Below, piece by piece: positions 1 to 11,400 of a stretch of 64,000 nucleotides of DNA. The stretch is from Stomoxys calcitrans. Its lineage: Eukaryota; Arthropoda; Insecta; Diptera; Muscidae. The DNA lies in the NCBI RefSeq assembly GCF_963082655.1, contig NC_081554.1:94184245-94248244 (forward strand), read 5' to 3'. A program made the translations under genes and the position numbers. Below the pieces are notes generated by a model. That model was not told the origin of the DNA, made no database searches, and was given only the letters and a program-made list of their open reading frames with translations. Positions within the stretch are counted from its first letter, which is position 1. Each line of letters opens with the position of its first letter.

Positions 1-78
1 AAGGGGCTTTACATATATACCCGAGGTGGTGGGTATCCAAAGTTCGGCCCGGCCGAACTTAATGCCTTTAAATTTTAA
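1..78 (-). mobile_element. DINE-like group 2, end A only, cut by window edge
   Basis: This is the terminal part of a DINE-like element in inverted orientation. It carries the group 2 end ('acatatatacccgaggt' and 'gggtatccaaagttcgg') followed by the palindromic CGGCCCGGCCGAA block. The same end appears in the opposite orientation at 12453-12540, where it opens a full copy. The rest of the element lies outside the window. Confidence 0.7.
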
Positions 79-167
79 ATGTTCTTCAAATGATTAGTAT
101 TTTTTTTTGCATTTTTGTTCGCCGTGGCAACACTGTGCGATGTTTTTCGTGCGGAAAAATCAATTTT

Positions 168-1361
168 TTACCCTCCACCATACGATGGGAGGTATACTAA
201 TTTCGTCATTCTGTTTGTAACTACTCGAAATACTCGTCTGAGACCCCATATGGTATATATATTCTTGACCGTCGCGACATTTTATATTGATCTAGCCATG
301 TCCGCCGTCTGTCTGTCGAAAGCAAGCTAACTTCCGAAGGAGTGAAGCTAGCCGCTTGAAATTTTGCTCAAATACTTCTTATTAGTGTATGTCAATTGGT
401 ATTGGAAATGGGCTAATCGGTCCATGTTTTGATATAGCTGCCATATAAACCGATCTTAGGTCTTGACTTCTTGAGCATATAGAGTGCGAAATTCTTTTCC
501 GATTGGAATGAAATTTTGCACGACGTGTTTTGTTATGATATCCAACAACTGTGCCAAGTATGGTTCAAATCGGACTATAACCTGATATAGCTGCCATAAA
601 AACCGATCTTGGGACTTGACTTCTTGAGCCTCTAGAGTGCGCAATTCTTATCCGATTAAAATGAAATTTTGCACGACGTGTTTTGTTATGATATCCAACA
701 ACTGTACCAAGTATGGTTCAAATCGGTCCATAACCTGGTATAGCTGCCATATAAACCGATCTTGGGTCTTGACTTCTTGAGCCTCTAGAGTGCACAATTA
801 TTATCCAATTGGAATGAAATTTTGCACGACGTGTTTTGTTATGATATCCAACAACTGTACCAAGTATGGTTAAAATCGGTTCATAGCCCGATATAGCTGT
901 CATTTAAACAGATCTGGGCACTTGGCTTCTTGAGCTTCTAGAGGTCGCAATTCCTATCCGATTTGGATAAAATTTTGAACGACGTATTTTATTCTTACTT
1001 ATAACAACTGTGTCAAATAAGGTACAAATCGGTTATTAACCTGATATAGCTGCTATATAAACCGATCTGGGATCTTGACATCTTGAACCTCTAGAGGTCG
1101 CAATTTTTATGCGATTTGTCTGAAATTTTGTTTGACGGATCCTTTCATGACCATCAACATACGTGTTTATTATAGTCTGAATCGGTCTATTGTGGTCCAA
1201 ACCGGACCATATTTTGATATCGCTCTAATAACAGAGCAAATCTTTTCTTATATTCTTTTTTGCCTAAGAAGAGATGCCGGGAAAAGAACTAGACAAATGC
1301 GATTCATGGTGGAGGGTATAAAAGATTCGGCCCGGCCGAACTTAGCGCGCTCATATTTGTT
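168..1361 (-). mobile_element. DINE-like group 1 element, both ends present
   Basis: This is a complete-looking non-autonomous repeat read in inverted orientation. End B opens at about 168 (TACCCTCCACCATACGATGGG), followed by the conserved block with 'gatctagccatgtccg' and 'gaaattttgctc'. About five tandem units of roughly 150 bp follow, each with 'ttgacttcttgagcc', 'ttatccgatt', 'gaaattttgcacgac' and 'gatatagctgcc'. End A closes at 1305-1361 with the CGGCCCGGCCGAA palindrome. No coding capacity is visible; short ORFs inside it are chance. Similarity to Drosophila DINE-1/INE-1 (non-autonomous Helentron-type elements) is from remembered sequence, so the class assignment is inference. Confidence 0.8.
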
Positions 1362-2624
1362 TATCCTTAAACTATCCACTTAAACTGAATAAAATTCGAC
1401 ATCTTTGGTTCAAATCCTCAAAGTTAGGACACAAATTGTTTCAGTATAGTGATTGGTTGCAAATCCAATGTACTCTATGATTTTTACTGAATTGTACCTG
1501 TTATTCATGCGAACAAGTTGATCTTATCACTAAGCTTGAGGCTTGGCTTACATAATAAGCATAATGTATTCCTTTGTCGAAGTTGGACTGAATTTACACC
1601 TTCTCTAATATTTTGATAGTTGTCATTATCCTGCCCGGAGTTGGATTTGTTCAATTTTTAATTGGATGCGGTGCATTTTGTTATTTATTTACTTCGACAG
1701 AGACGACAGTGATAACATTGGTGACGAGCCACTTCTGTTATTTCCCTTGGGGTTTTTCTCGGTAGATGGTAGGTATTTCCATTGTGTGCACGTTAGTATG
1801 TCTCGAGTTAAATACATTTCTTGTATGGATGATTGAGGGAGAACGGCTCCCCTCTACCATCACACGATGTTGCCAACTTTGCTTCACGTGACATTTCATT
1901 TCAAGTAATAGATTGTGACACTTTAATTGTTTACTTATCCATTGGACTACACTAAGTTAGCAATGTTTTGTTGTTGTTTTCTTCATATCCTCAATGCGGT
2001 ACTTAAGTCTATTCTATACAAACTTTCCCTTTCAATTTTTGGTATGTCAAGACAAAAAGAAGCAAAGCAAATAAAAGGTGAATGGCGACAGTTTATTTGC
2101 TGATGCTTTGTGTAATACTCTCTTGTCAAGCGTTTTCCAACTGTCTGTCTATGTGTTCAGTCAATCTGTTTGATTAGGTTTTTGCGGTTAGTAGTAATCA
2201 GACGTCGAATGTCCCCAGAGATTTAATGCATACAATGCCTTACAATTTATATGATACAACATCTGTACAAAGATTGATTAAATTTTATGTACAAAACAAT
2301 GTTTTAACTGTTTCTCCGTTTATGTCATGTCGAGGTGATAAACCCAAAGACATTCACACCACTATACATGGTGGCCAGACGTGACAATATTATGCCAATT
2401 TTTTTTTTCAAAATTTGTTTGATTTTTTTTATATGGTCAGACCATAAATTATCGACTAATCTTAATTTATTCAATAATGGGAAAGATAAGAATATTTTCA
2501 TAGGAAAAATATTTATGACGACTTTGGCCACTCTTAAATGAGACATTATTTTGAATTTAACCTAATAAATACAGTGATTTGCGAGAAAGCGTTGCGTTGC
2601 TTTAGCCTATCAACACATATTCCA
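1362..2624. other. No recognised feature
   Basis: AT-rich sequence with no coding signal, repeat family or RNA gene that I can recognise. Overlapping ORFs on opposite strands at 2325-2546 lie in low-complexity A/T runs and look accidental. Confidence 0.5.
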
Positions 2625-2985
2625 ATCAGACATCATGGACACGATAAGTGAACTAGCCAAGAACAGCAAGCAATAGACCTCTTCAAGTTAATATTGAGCC
2701 ACATAATCTAAGAGCGTTCACTGCCACCAATTCGTAATCATCAGTCATCCGTTGCCCTTCAGGTCCTATCTCGAAGATTTAGTTTACCTGTCGCTGAAGG
2801 CATAGCAACAGCTTCCTTTTTCCCTGGAATGTGTAAGGTTCTTTGCAGAACGAGGAGAGATCTGCAATAGTCAATTAGGAAATAGTTCAATTCAGAAAAG
2901 TTCTCCTCAGATATAATAGCTACCTGCCTGTCTGAGAAGATATTTATACCAGCAGTCACACAGTGGTATAAAGTCGAAAACAACT
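2625..2985 (-). pseudogene. RetroA RNase H fragment (I/LOA-like non-LTR)
   Basis: Minus-strand translation gives the RNase H signature 'GINIFSDRQVAI' (usual form INIFSDSQA). The same order of sequence appears in the better RetroA copies at 42704-43815 and 51690-52682, including the counterpart of the stretch after RNase H at 2625-2700. The DSQ catalytic motif reads DRQ here. There are several stops, and the fragment is diverged from the other copies, suggesting an older insertion. Confidence 0.65.
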
Positions 2986-2991
2986 ATTAAA

Positions 2992-3989
2992 AACAAGTAA
3001 AAGGGTGCTAAGTTCGGCCGGGCATAATCTTATATACCTACCACCATGGATCGCAAGTGAATGCCGAACATGGCAGAAGTCATTGTGTAATATTTCAGTT
3101 CACTCGGATAATAATTGCGCCTTTTAGGGGCACAAGGAACGGTTTATATGAGAGCTGTATCAAGCTATTGATCGATTCAGACCTTATTAGACACGTATGT
3201 TGAAAGTCATGAGAGAAGTCGTTGTTAAAATTTCTGCCAAATCGGATAAGAATTGAAGAAGTCAAGATCCCAGCTCGGTTTATATGGCAGCTGTATGAGG
3301 TTATGTACCGATTTGCGCCATACTTAGCACAGTTTAGCCAAATCGGATGAGAATTGCGGGCTCTATTGGCTCAAGAAGTCAAGATCCAAGATCGGTTTAT
3401 ATGACCGCTGTACCAGATTATGAACCGATTTGAATCATTTTCAGCATAGTTGTTGGAAGTCATAACAAAACACCCCATGCAAAATTTAAGTGAAATCGGA
3501 TAAGAATTGCGCTCTCTAGAGGCTCAAGAAGTCAAGAACCAAGATCACTTTATATGGCAGCTATATCGAAATATGGACCGATTTGAACCATACTTAGAGC
3601 AGTTGTGGAAAGTGATACCATAACATCACGTGCAAAATTTAAGTCAAATCGGATGAGAATTGCGCCTTCTAGAGGCTCAAGAAGTCAAGACCCATGATCG
3701 GTTTATATGGCAGCTATATCAAAACATAGACCGATATGGCCCATTTACAATCCCAACTGACCTACATTAATAATAAGTATTTGTGCAAAATTTCAAGCGG
3801 CTAGCTTTACTACTTCGAAAGTTAGCATACTTTCGACAGACAGACGGACGGAGATGGCTAGATCGACTTAAAATGGCATGACGATCATGAATGTATATAC
3901 TTTATGGGGTCTCATACGCATATTTCGGGGTGCTACAAACAGAATGACGAAATGAGTATACCCCCATCCTATGGTGGAAAGTATAAAAA
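2992..3989 (+). mobile_element. DINE-like group 1 element, complete
   Basis: End A begins with AACAAGTAAAAGGGTGCTAA and a decayed palindrome at about 3012-3027, followed by TATATACCTACCACCATGGA. About four tandem units of roughly 150 bp carry 'gcaaaattt', 'tcggataagaattgcg', 'ggctcaagaagtcaaga' and 'tatatggcagctatatc'. End B closes with 'tatactttatggggtctc' and TATACCCCCATCCTATGGTGG. The termini match the copies at 54458 and 22385, which supports treating this as one insertion. Confidence 0.8.
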
Positions 3990-4039
3990 TGTTCTATTTG
4001 AGAACGGATAGAGAAAACTATTTCTTGACAGGACCCTAG

Positions 4040-4372
4040 AGTTGATAACCTCTTTATATCGGCTTTTGTTGCGTCCAATATATAGATATATATAGGAGCT
4101 ATATCTAAATCTGAACAAAATTTGATAAAATTTTGCATACATGTTGCGACGTTAAACAAAACAACTCATTTCAAATTTTGTAAAGATCGTGCGTTAATTG
4201 TGGCTTCTACAGCCTTAAAAATCCATATCGGATGATAGATATATATGGGAGCTATATTGATATCTGAACCGATATGAACCAAATATGGCAAATTTAGTTC
4301 TAGGCCCATTATAAACATCTGTATGCAATTTTTAAGGTCTAACTTGCTCCTGTGACTTGTTGCCTCACAACC
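4040..4372. repeat. DINE-related tandem units, diverged
   Basis: Two or three degenerate units contain 'ggagctatatctaaatctgaac', 'gatgatagatatatatggg' and 'gaaccgatatgaacc'. These resemble the interior units of the DINE-like groups, especially group 3 at 47.1-47.9 kb. No terminus is visible, so this is an old fragment. Confidence 0.5.
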
Positions 4373-5128
4373 CTAGCTTAGGGTAGATCGGTTGGGTTTG
4401 TAAATGGTCCTCATCGGTCTACGATTTGATATAACTGTCATATAAACGATCCCGAGTCTTGATTTCTTGAGCTTCTAGAGGGCGCAATTCTTATCCGATT
4501 TGGTCAATATTTTGCACGTGGTATCACTTTGAATTATTGTGCTAAGTATGTTTCAAATCGGTTAATAACCTGACATAGCTGTCATATAAACCGATCTCCC
4601 AATTAGACTTCTTGAACTTCCAGCATTCTAGACTTATTGAGCTCTAACCTTGGGCTTAGACTTCTTCAGTCTATTTGGCTGAAATTTTTACATATCACTT
4701 TCTATAACTGTGCCAAGTATGGTCTAAATCAGTCTGTAACCTGATATAGCCGCCAATTAACCGATCTCCAGATTAGGCTGTTAGAGAGCGCAATTCATCC
4801 AATCCAATTTGGTTAAAAACTTGCTAATGACTTTCAACAACTATTCCAAGTATGGACTAAATCGGTTGATAACTTGATATAGCCGCCATATAAACCGAAA
4901 TCCCACTTTGACTTTCTGAACCTCTGGAGGGGACAATTAGTACTATTGTACATTTACCTGAAACTTTGGAGGTGCTGTGATTCGAGACTTCTAACAGCCA
5001 TGACAAGTACGGTCCATATCGATCAATAACTTGATATAGCTCATATATATTTGAAAAAGTCATTCAAAGAACTTGACAAATGCAATCCATGGTGGAGGGT
5101 ATATAAGATTCGGCACGGCCGAACATAC
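4373..5128 (-). mobile_element. DINE-like group 1 element lacking end B
   Basis: Inverted tandem units ('cgatcccgagtcttgatttc', 'acctgatatagccgcc') run into end A at 5084-5128 (TCCATGGTGGAGGGTATATAA, then CGGCACGGCCGAAC). The conserved end B block is missing on the left, so the copy is truncated or rearranged. One base of the palindrome is changed (GGCACGG instead of GGCCCGG). Confidence 0.65.
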
Positions 5129-5149
5129 GATGGGGGCACGGCGTTAACA

Positions 5150-5560
5150 TACGATGCGGTCCCGAAGAGTCTAACGCAACTCACTGTCCCAAATTTCTGC
5201 GAAATCGGAAAATAATTGCGCCTTTTATGGGCCCAAAACCTTAAATCGAGAGATCGGTCTATATGGCAGCTATATCCAAATCTGGACCGATCTGGGCCAA
5301 TTTAAGGAAGGATAACACAACTCACTGTCCCAAATTTCAGCTAAATGGGATAATAAATGTGGCTTATATGGGCCTAAGACCCTAAATCGGCGGATCAGTC
5401 TATATGGGGGCTATATCAAGATATAGTCCGATATAGCATATCTTCGAACTTAACCTGCTTATGGACAAACAAAAAGAATCTGGGCAAAGTTTTAGCTCAA
5501 TATCTCTATTTTTAAAGACTGTAGCGTGATTTCATGTTTGAAGTTCAAGTTTCTTATTCC
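5150..5560 (+). mobile_element. DINE-like group 2 fragment
   Basis: Group 2 units are recognised by 'aactcactgtcccaaatttc', 'ggtctatatggcagctatat' and 'cggatcagtctatatggggg'. They are followed by the group 2 sequence before end B ('gaacttaacctgcttatgg', 'ctatttttaaagactgtagc'). The order matches the complete copy at 12453-13567. Both termini are missing. Confidence 0.6.
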
Positions 5561-5787
5561 AAAGAAATTTGTTTAAGTAAAATTACTAACACCACCTGAG
5601 CTTTTAGCTGTTTGAACTATACACACAAAAAGTTAGTTCTATTCGTTCAAATTTAATTTTTTAACCCCTTACGCAGTTTTAATAAAACGTGAGTAAAGAT
5701 CCTGAACTAACATGTATTATGTAATGAACCCATATTTGCGATATGCATTTTTCTGAGTGTAGAGAAAATATTTACTCTCTTTATTTT

Positions 5788-6173
5788 GCCTTCCACCATA
5801 GGATGGGAGTATACTAATTTCATCAATTCGTTTGTAACGCCCCTAAATATGTGTCCAAGATGCCATAAAGTATATATATTCTTAATCGTCATGTCATTTT
5901 ATATCGATATAGCCATTGCCGCCTGTCTGTCCCTCCATCTGTCTGTCTGTCGAAAGCACTCTAATTTTCGAAGGAGCAAAGCTAGGCGCTTGATTTTAAA
6001 ACAAATACTTCTCATTAGTGTATGGCGGTTGGGATTGTAAATGGGCCATATCGGTCCATGTTTTAATAAAGCTGCCATACAAACCGATCTTGGGTCTTGA
6101 CTTCTTAAGCGTCTAAGGGGCGCAATTCTTATACGACTTGGCTGAAATTTTGCACGTGGTGTTATCACTTCCA
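5788..6173 (-). mobile_element. DINE-like group 1, left part, split by RetroA
   Basis: End B (TTCCACCATAGGATGGGAG) and the conserved block are followed by interior units. The element is interrupted at 6173 by the RetroA insertion and resumes at 7860. The last 11 bases before the break (TATCACTTCCA, 6163-6173) are repeated on the other side. Confidence 0.8.
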
Positions 6174-6258
6174 GGAGTTTCTAGGCATCAACTCTACCGT
6201 AAGAAAGTTTATTAACATCTTACTTACTAAAAGATGCATTACGGCAAGCCTGGGATCA

Positions 6259-6909
6259 GTGGATCTAAAAAGATGGGTCAGCAGAGGCACACCTCAAGAA
6301 GTTGTACTGTCTCCTCTACTTTGGGATATAGCCATTAACAATATATTACTGTCTCTAGAAGAAAAAGGTGTAAAAGTGGTCGTGTATGCTGATGGCGTGG
6401 CTATTGCGGTTAGAGGAAAGTTTCCCATCACTCTAGGAGATTTACTTCAGGAAGCTCTACATGCATCAGCAAAGTGGGCTACCGAAAGTGGTCTAGGTAT
6501 AAATCCGTACAAGACAGAAGTAGTTCTTTTCAGCAGGAGATAAAAGTTGCCTACAGTGAAACCCGTTTTCTTGGGAGGAGAGAATGTTCCATTTACAGAA
6601 AGCGCAAAATACCTGGGTGTTTGGCTGAACAGGAAATGAAACTTTAAATCCAATATTTTGGAAAGGGCATGAAGGGCAACCCTTGTCCTATACACCTGCA
6701 AGAGAGCCATTGGCAAAAGTTGGGTGTTTAGACCGCGTAACATGCATTGGGTGTATACTGCAGTTGTCAGACCTATAATGCTATATGGTGTTGTGGTCTG
6801 GTGGACAGCTCTTCGAAAATCCACCTACTGCTCAATACTTAACCGGATCCAAAGGATGGCTTTATGTGCATCACAGCCGCACTGGGGACGACACCATCTG
6901 ATGCACTGA
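6259..6909 (+). pseudogene. RetroA reverse transcriptase, C-terminal half, degraded
   Basis: Translation in order shows 'RWVSRGTPQEVVLSPLLW' (RT motif B, normally GTPQGSVLSP), then 'VVVYADGVAI', which is motif C. The second catalytic Asp is Gly here (YADG for YADD; codons at 6385-6396). 'KWATESGLGINP' and 'KTEVVLFSRR' follow, then a stop at 6541-6543. The thumb region continues downstream ('ESAKYLGV', 'VRPIMLYGVVVWWTAL') with two further stops. Motif A lies upstream of the truncation. The enzyme would catalyse target-primed reverse transcription in an active element, but this copy cannot. Confidence 0.85.
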
Positions 6910-7851
6910 ATTTAATGCTACATCTAATGCGTCTGGACATTGTGGCTACCCAAATTGCAGCGACCACTGCCGTGAGGTTGAGGGAGCTTCCTGATTGGTT
7001 ATGTGGCGGCTACGAACACTGTGTTATCCTTGATACAATATCCGATGTTCCAGGCAGTATGGATTACACCCTACCTGAGCCGCTGTTTGATAAAAAGTAC
7101 TGTACCACTAGTACCACTACCACTGATAGAACCGATTGGAACTACGATATCCCTGGTAACAGAAGTTACATAGACTTCTATATGGATAGTTCCAAACTAA
7201 ACGACCAGGTAGGCTTTGGGATGTACTCTAAAGATCTGGAACTGGTCATATCAAAAAGGTTACCCGACCACTGCAGTGTGCATCAAGCAGAGATCCTTGC
7301 AATTAAGGAAGTGGTGGGATGGCTAAGATATAATGTCGACTATTGGCATAAATATCTTCGCAGACAGCCAGGCAGTTACTAAATCCCTGGAGAACGTATT
7401 TCTGACCACAAAAACCGCCCTCTACTGCCTTAGATCTCTCAACGAGACGGCTACACAGTTCAAAATTCAGTTGATATGGGTGCCGGGCCACAGAGATATC
7501 CCAGGGAATTGTAAAGTGGACGAGCTTACGAGACTAGGAATTACCCTAAACATTCCAGGGATACTGGAATCTGTGGGTATGCCTCTGGCGACATGTAAGC
7601 TAAGTTTTCAAGACCAGGCCCGAAGGTCACAAAGAGGGGGCTGTGAGCATTCCAAAACTATGTGGCCTCATCTGGACTTGAAGAGGTCTACTGATTTGCT
7701 GTCATTGACTAGAACTGACGTCTCAGTCATCGTGTCCGTCATGACAGCTCATTGTCTAATCGGGAAGCATGCTGACAGACTGAAGGTTGCCAGCAACATT
7801 CGCAAGTTATTGGGCTTTTTAAAGCGATCTGGATGGCAAACTGCCACTTAA
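6864..7851 (+). pseudogene. RetroA connector and RNase H domain, frameshifted
   Basis: Two overlapping frames carry the region. The first (6864-7382) has 'SDALNLMLHLMRLDIVA', then the start of RNase H ('DFYMDSSKLNDQVGFGMYS', usually YTDGSK) and 'HQAEILAIKEVV' with the catalytic Glu. After a frameshift near 7335 the second frame (7333-7851) gives 'INIFADSQAV' and 'IWVPGHRDIPGN' followed by 'DEL'. It ends with the 'KTMWPHLDLKRS' and 'SVIVSVMTAHCLIGKHADRL' region. The Cys-rich C-terminus seen at 52390-52440 has been lost by an internal deletion near 7793. Confidence 0.8.
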
Positions 7852-7859
7852 ACCTAACC

Positions 7860-8130
7860 TATCACTTCCAACAATTGCGCTAAATATGGTCCAAAAGGTT
7901 CATTACATGATATAGCTGCCAATAAACCGATCTCCCGATTAGACTTCTGGAGCTTCTAGAGGGCGAAATTGTTTTCGAATTTGGTTGAAATTTTGCACAT
8001 ATCGTTTCGGTATGACTTCCAACAACTGTGGCAAGTATGATCTAAATCAATCCATTACCTAATATAGTCGCCATATAAACCGAACCCCAGAATAGACATC
8101 TTGGTCTTCTATAGGGCGCAATTATTATTA
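7860..8130 (-). mobile_element. DINE-like group 1, right part after RetroA
   Basis: The repeat resumes at the second copy of TATCACTTCCA and continues for about two tandem units ('ataaaccgatctcccgatt', 'ttgcacatatcgtttcgg'). No end A is present. The copy stops where another DINE-like end B begins at 8136. Confidence 0.7.
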
Positions 8131-8135
8131 TACCC

Positions 8136-9068
8136 TCCACCATAGGATATAGGGGTATACTAATTCCGTCATTCTGTTTTTGTAACTACTCGAAATATCC
8201 GTCTGAGACCCCATAAAGTACATATATTCGTCGTGACATTTAATGTCGATCTAGCCATGTCCGTCCGACTGTCTGTCGAAAGCACGCTAACTTCCGAAGG
8301 AGTAAAGCTAGCCGCTTGAAATTTTGCACAAATACTTCTTATTAGTGTAGGTCGGTTGGTATTGTAAATGGGCCATATCGATCCATGTTTCGATATAGCT
8401 GCCATATAAACCGATCTTGGGTCTTGACTTCTTGAGCCTCTAGAGTGCGCTATTCTTATCCGAGAGGAATGAAATTTTGCACGACGTGTTTTGTTATGAT
8501 ATCAATAAACTGTGCCAAGTATTGTTCAAATCGGTCCATAACCTCATAAACCGATCTTGGGTCTTGACTTCTTTAGCCTCTAGAGGGCGCAATTCTTATC
8601 CGATTTTAATGAACTTTGGCACGTAGTATTTTGTATGATATCCAACAATTGTGCCAAGTATGGTTCAAATCGGTTCATAACCTGATATAGGTTATAAACA
8701 GATATGGGGACTTGACTTTTTGAGCTTCTAGAGGGCGCCATTCCTATCCGATTTGGCTGAAATTTCGCATGACGTATTTTATTCTTACTTTCAACTACTG
8801 CGTCAAATAAGGTTCAAGACTGTTCATAACCTGATATAATTGTCATATAAACCGATCTGAGATCTTGACTTCTTGAGCCTCTAGAGGTCGCAATTATTAT
8901 ACGATTTGCCTGAAATTTTGTACGACGGATTCTCTCATGACCATCAATATACGTGTTTATTATGGTCTGAATTGGTCTATAGCCCGATACAGCTCCCAAA
9001 TAAAACGATCTCTCCATTTTACTTCTTGAGCCCCCAAAGGGCGCAATTCTTATTCGTATTGGAAGTGG
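8136..9068 (-). mobile_element. DINE-like group 1 element lacking end A
   Basis: End B (TATACCCTCCACCATAGGATA) and the conserved block ('ccataaagtacatatattcg', 'gatctagccatgtccgtcc') are followed by about five tandem units. These share 'ttgacttcttgagcctctag' and 'gaaattttgcacgac'. The copy ends at about 9068 without the palindromic end, next to a group 2 end B. Confidence 0.7.
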
Positions 9069-9073
9069 TCCTT

Positions 9074-10088
9074 TCCATACCCACAACCAAAGGATGGAGT
9101 TATATTCATTTTGTCATTCCGTTTGCAACACATCGAAATATCCATTGCCGACCCTATTAAATATATATACTCTTGATCAGCGTAAAAATTTAAGACAATC
9201 TAGCCATGTCCGCCCGTCTGTCTGTTGAAATCACGATACAGTCTTTATAAATATAGAAATTGAAATGAAACTTTGCACAGATTCTTTTTTTGTTCATAAG
9301 CAAGATATCGGACTATATCTTGATATAGCCCACATATAGAACGATCCGCCGATTTAGGGTCTTAGGCCCATAAAAGCCACATTTATTATGCGGTTTTTCT
9401 CAAATTTTGGACAGTGAATTGTGTTAGGCCCTTCGACATCTTGCCAATAGACCTATCTCTCGAATGCGCCTATAAAGCGCGCATTTATTATCCCATTTTG
9501 CTAAAATTTGGGACAGTGAGTTGTGTAAGGCCCTTCGACAGCCTTCTTCAATATGATCCCCAGATCGGTCCAGATTTGAATATAGCTGCCATATAGACCG
9601 ATCTCTCGATTTAAGGTTTTGGGACCATAAAAAGCACTCTTATTGTCCGATGTCACCGAAATTTGGGACAGAGAGCTAAGTTTAGCCTCTCGACATACTT
9701 CTGCAATATGGCACAGATCGGTCTAGATTTGGATATGGCTGCCATATAGACCGATCTCTCGATTTAATATTTTGGGTCCATAAAAGGCGCATTTATTGTC
9801 CGAGTTCGCCGATATTTGGGACAATAAATTGTGTTAGCTGTTGCCATATAGATCAATATCTCGATTTAAAGTCTTGTTAGTGTTAGGCTTTTCGACATCC
9901 GTGTCGTATATGGTTCAGATCGGTTTATTTTTAGATATAGCTACTACTTTTTAGGAGCTATATCTAAAAATATTTTGTTATAATCATTTGAACAATGACT
10001 TGTAATTATTAGTATTTGGTCAAAATCGGAACATATTTCGATATTGTTGCTATGGGGCATAAGATTCGTCCCGGCCGAACTTTTTTTT
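9074..10088 (-). mobile_element. DINE-like group 2 element, both ends
   Basis: The left end is the group 2 end B ('ataaatatatactcttgatc'-type block, 'tctagccatgtccgcccg'). The interior has about four group 2 units ('gggacagtgaattgtgttag', 'gctgccatatagaccgatct'). The right end holds GATTCGTCCCGGCCGAAC, a decayed end A, at 10064-10082. It runs directly into the retrotransposon fragment at 10089. Confidence 0.7.
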
Positions 10089-11400
10089 CTGTCAGCCAAC
10101 ACGCAGGGGATGTCCCCTATGAATGCAGTGCATTGCGTTGGCGAGAGGAAATTAGGAATTGAAAGGAGGGAAAAAGATGTAGAGCTTATTGACATTTGTC
10201 TTAAATCTTCGGATGTCAAAGTGGGTGGGAAAAACATTAGCCGGAAATCGATTCCACATACGAACGGTTCGGACGAAATAAGAATTCTCTCTATTAGGCA
10301 TTGTGCGGTCTGTTGGCCAATCAATTACAAACGGGTGTGAGTTCCTGGAATACATCCTTACATCAGGAATAAGAAGACAAATATCAGACGAACACACACC
10401 ATGAAAGTACCGATAGAACAGCGGCAAACAACCCACATTGCGACGATGATGAAGGGAGGAAAAAGAGTTGGATACCCCACCGTCCCCAATCAACGCCATC
10501 GCTCTCCTCTGTACACGGTCCAGTAGCTCCAGGGATGATTTTGAAGCTTCAGCCCATACATGTGAGTTGTACTCCATTTTCGGCCTTATGAAAGTAGTGC
10601 AGATGTTAAGAAGATCAGACGCAGTGAAGTAATTCTTACACAGTTTAAGGAAGCCTAAACACTTGAGTGCTTCTTTCGACACTTCGAATACATGTGTAGC
10701 CCAACGGACATCACTTTGTATTTTCATGCCCAGAACATCAAGAGCTTCTGATTGCTCAACATCTACACCGTTGATAGACGAAGATGATCGCAATGGGTCA
10801 ACGAATCGTTTGTGTGACAACAAGCAACACTGAGTCTTCCGTGCATTAAAATCTACTCGATTCATTCGACCCCACTCGGAAATGGCCAGCAAATCCTGGC
10901 AGAGTGTATCGTCCATAACCCGCCTCTTGTTCTCAATCTCTCGAAGACTTGGCCTATGGTCGAATGGGTACGAATGACAGAGATTACTGTCCGCAAATGA
11001 GTAAATCGGATTCGATGTCTGACCCAACAGATCGTTGGTGAAAACTAGAAAAAGAGAAGGAGAAAAAAAAGAGACCTGGGGTACACCTGCGGTCAATTTG
11101 CGCTCATTGGATGAGAACCCATCTATAACGACTCGAATAGTGCGATCCCCGAGAAAGCTCGAAATAAATCGAACGAAGCCAATACCGGCACCAAATGCGA
11201 CAAGCTATGATAGTAGTGCACCTTGCCAGACCCTATCAAATGCCTTGGAGATATCCAGTGCCACAACCTTACTCTCACCAAACTGTTGGATTGAGCGACT
11301 CCAACGTTCCGTTAGAAGTGCCAAGAGGTCACCCGTAGAGCGATTTCAGCGGAACCCATACTGTTGGTCGCTAAGAAGGTCGTTTAAATTTTGTTTTGTG
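10089..11400 (-). pseudogene. CR1/Jockey-like reverse transcriptase fragment
   Basis: The minus strand encodes the RT from the fingers to the C-terminus. It shows 'LLSDQQYGFR' then a stop, 'VVALDISKAFDRVW' (motif A, about 11240-11280), 'KLTAGVPQ' (motif B) and 'IYSFADSNLCHSY' (motif C with one Asp missing; bases 10989-10997). The thumb ('NRVDFNARKTQCCLLSHKR', 'LGMKIQSDVRWATHV') and a terminal 'RTVRMWNRFPANVFP' block follow. This C-terminus without RNase H is typical of CR1/Jockey-type elements. The 314-residue open stretch lies at 10152-11096. Stops upstream and the broken motif C show it is dead. It is 5' truncated at about 11400. Confidence 0.85.

Larger units (their letters stand above)
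6174..7859 (+). mobile_element. RetroA insertion: 5'-truncated RNase H-bearing non-LTR retrotransposon
   Basis: The insertion sits in a DINE-like repeat and is flanked by a perfect 11-bp target duplication, TATCACTTCCA, at 6163-6173 and 7860-7870. It encodes the end of a reverse transcriptase and an RNase H domain, and finishes with TTAAACCTAACC rather than poly(A). The 5' end is truncated inside the RT domain, as is usual for target-primed reverse transcription. The RT-plus-RNase H layout fits the I or LOA groups; the exact clade is inference. Several frame breaks make it non-autonomous. Confidence 0.85.

Noticed and set aside
330..1130. Regular repeats considered as a CRISPR array
   Set aside because: Units of about 150 bp are wholly repeated without unique spacers, the DNA is eukaryotic, and the units belong to an interspersed element with defined ends.
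10044..10340. 98-codon plus-strand ORF
   Set aside because: It is the opposite-strand shadow of the CR1/Jockey-like RT C-terminus.
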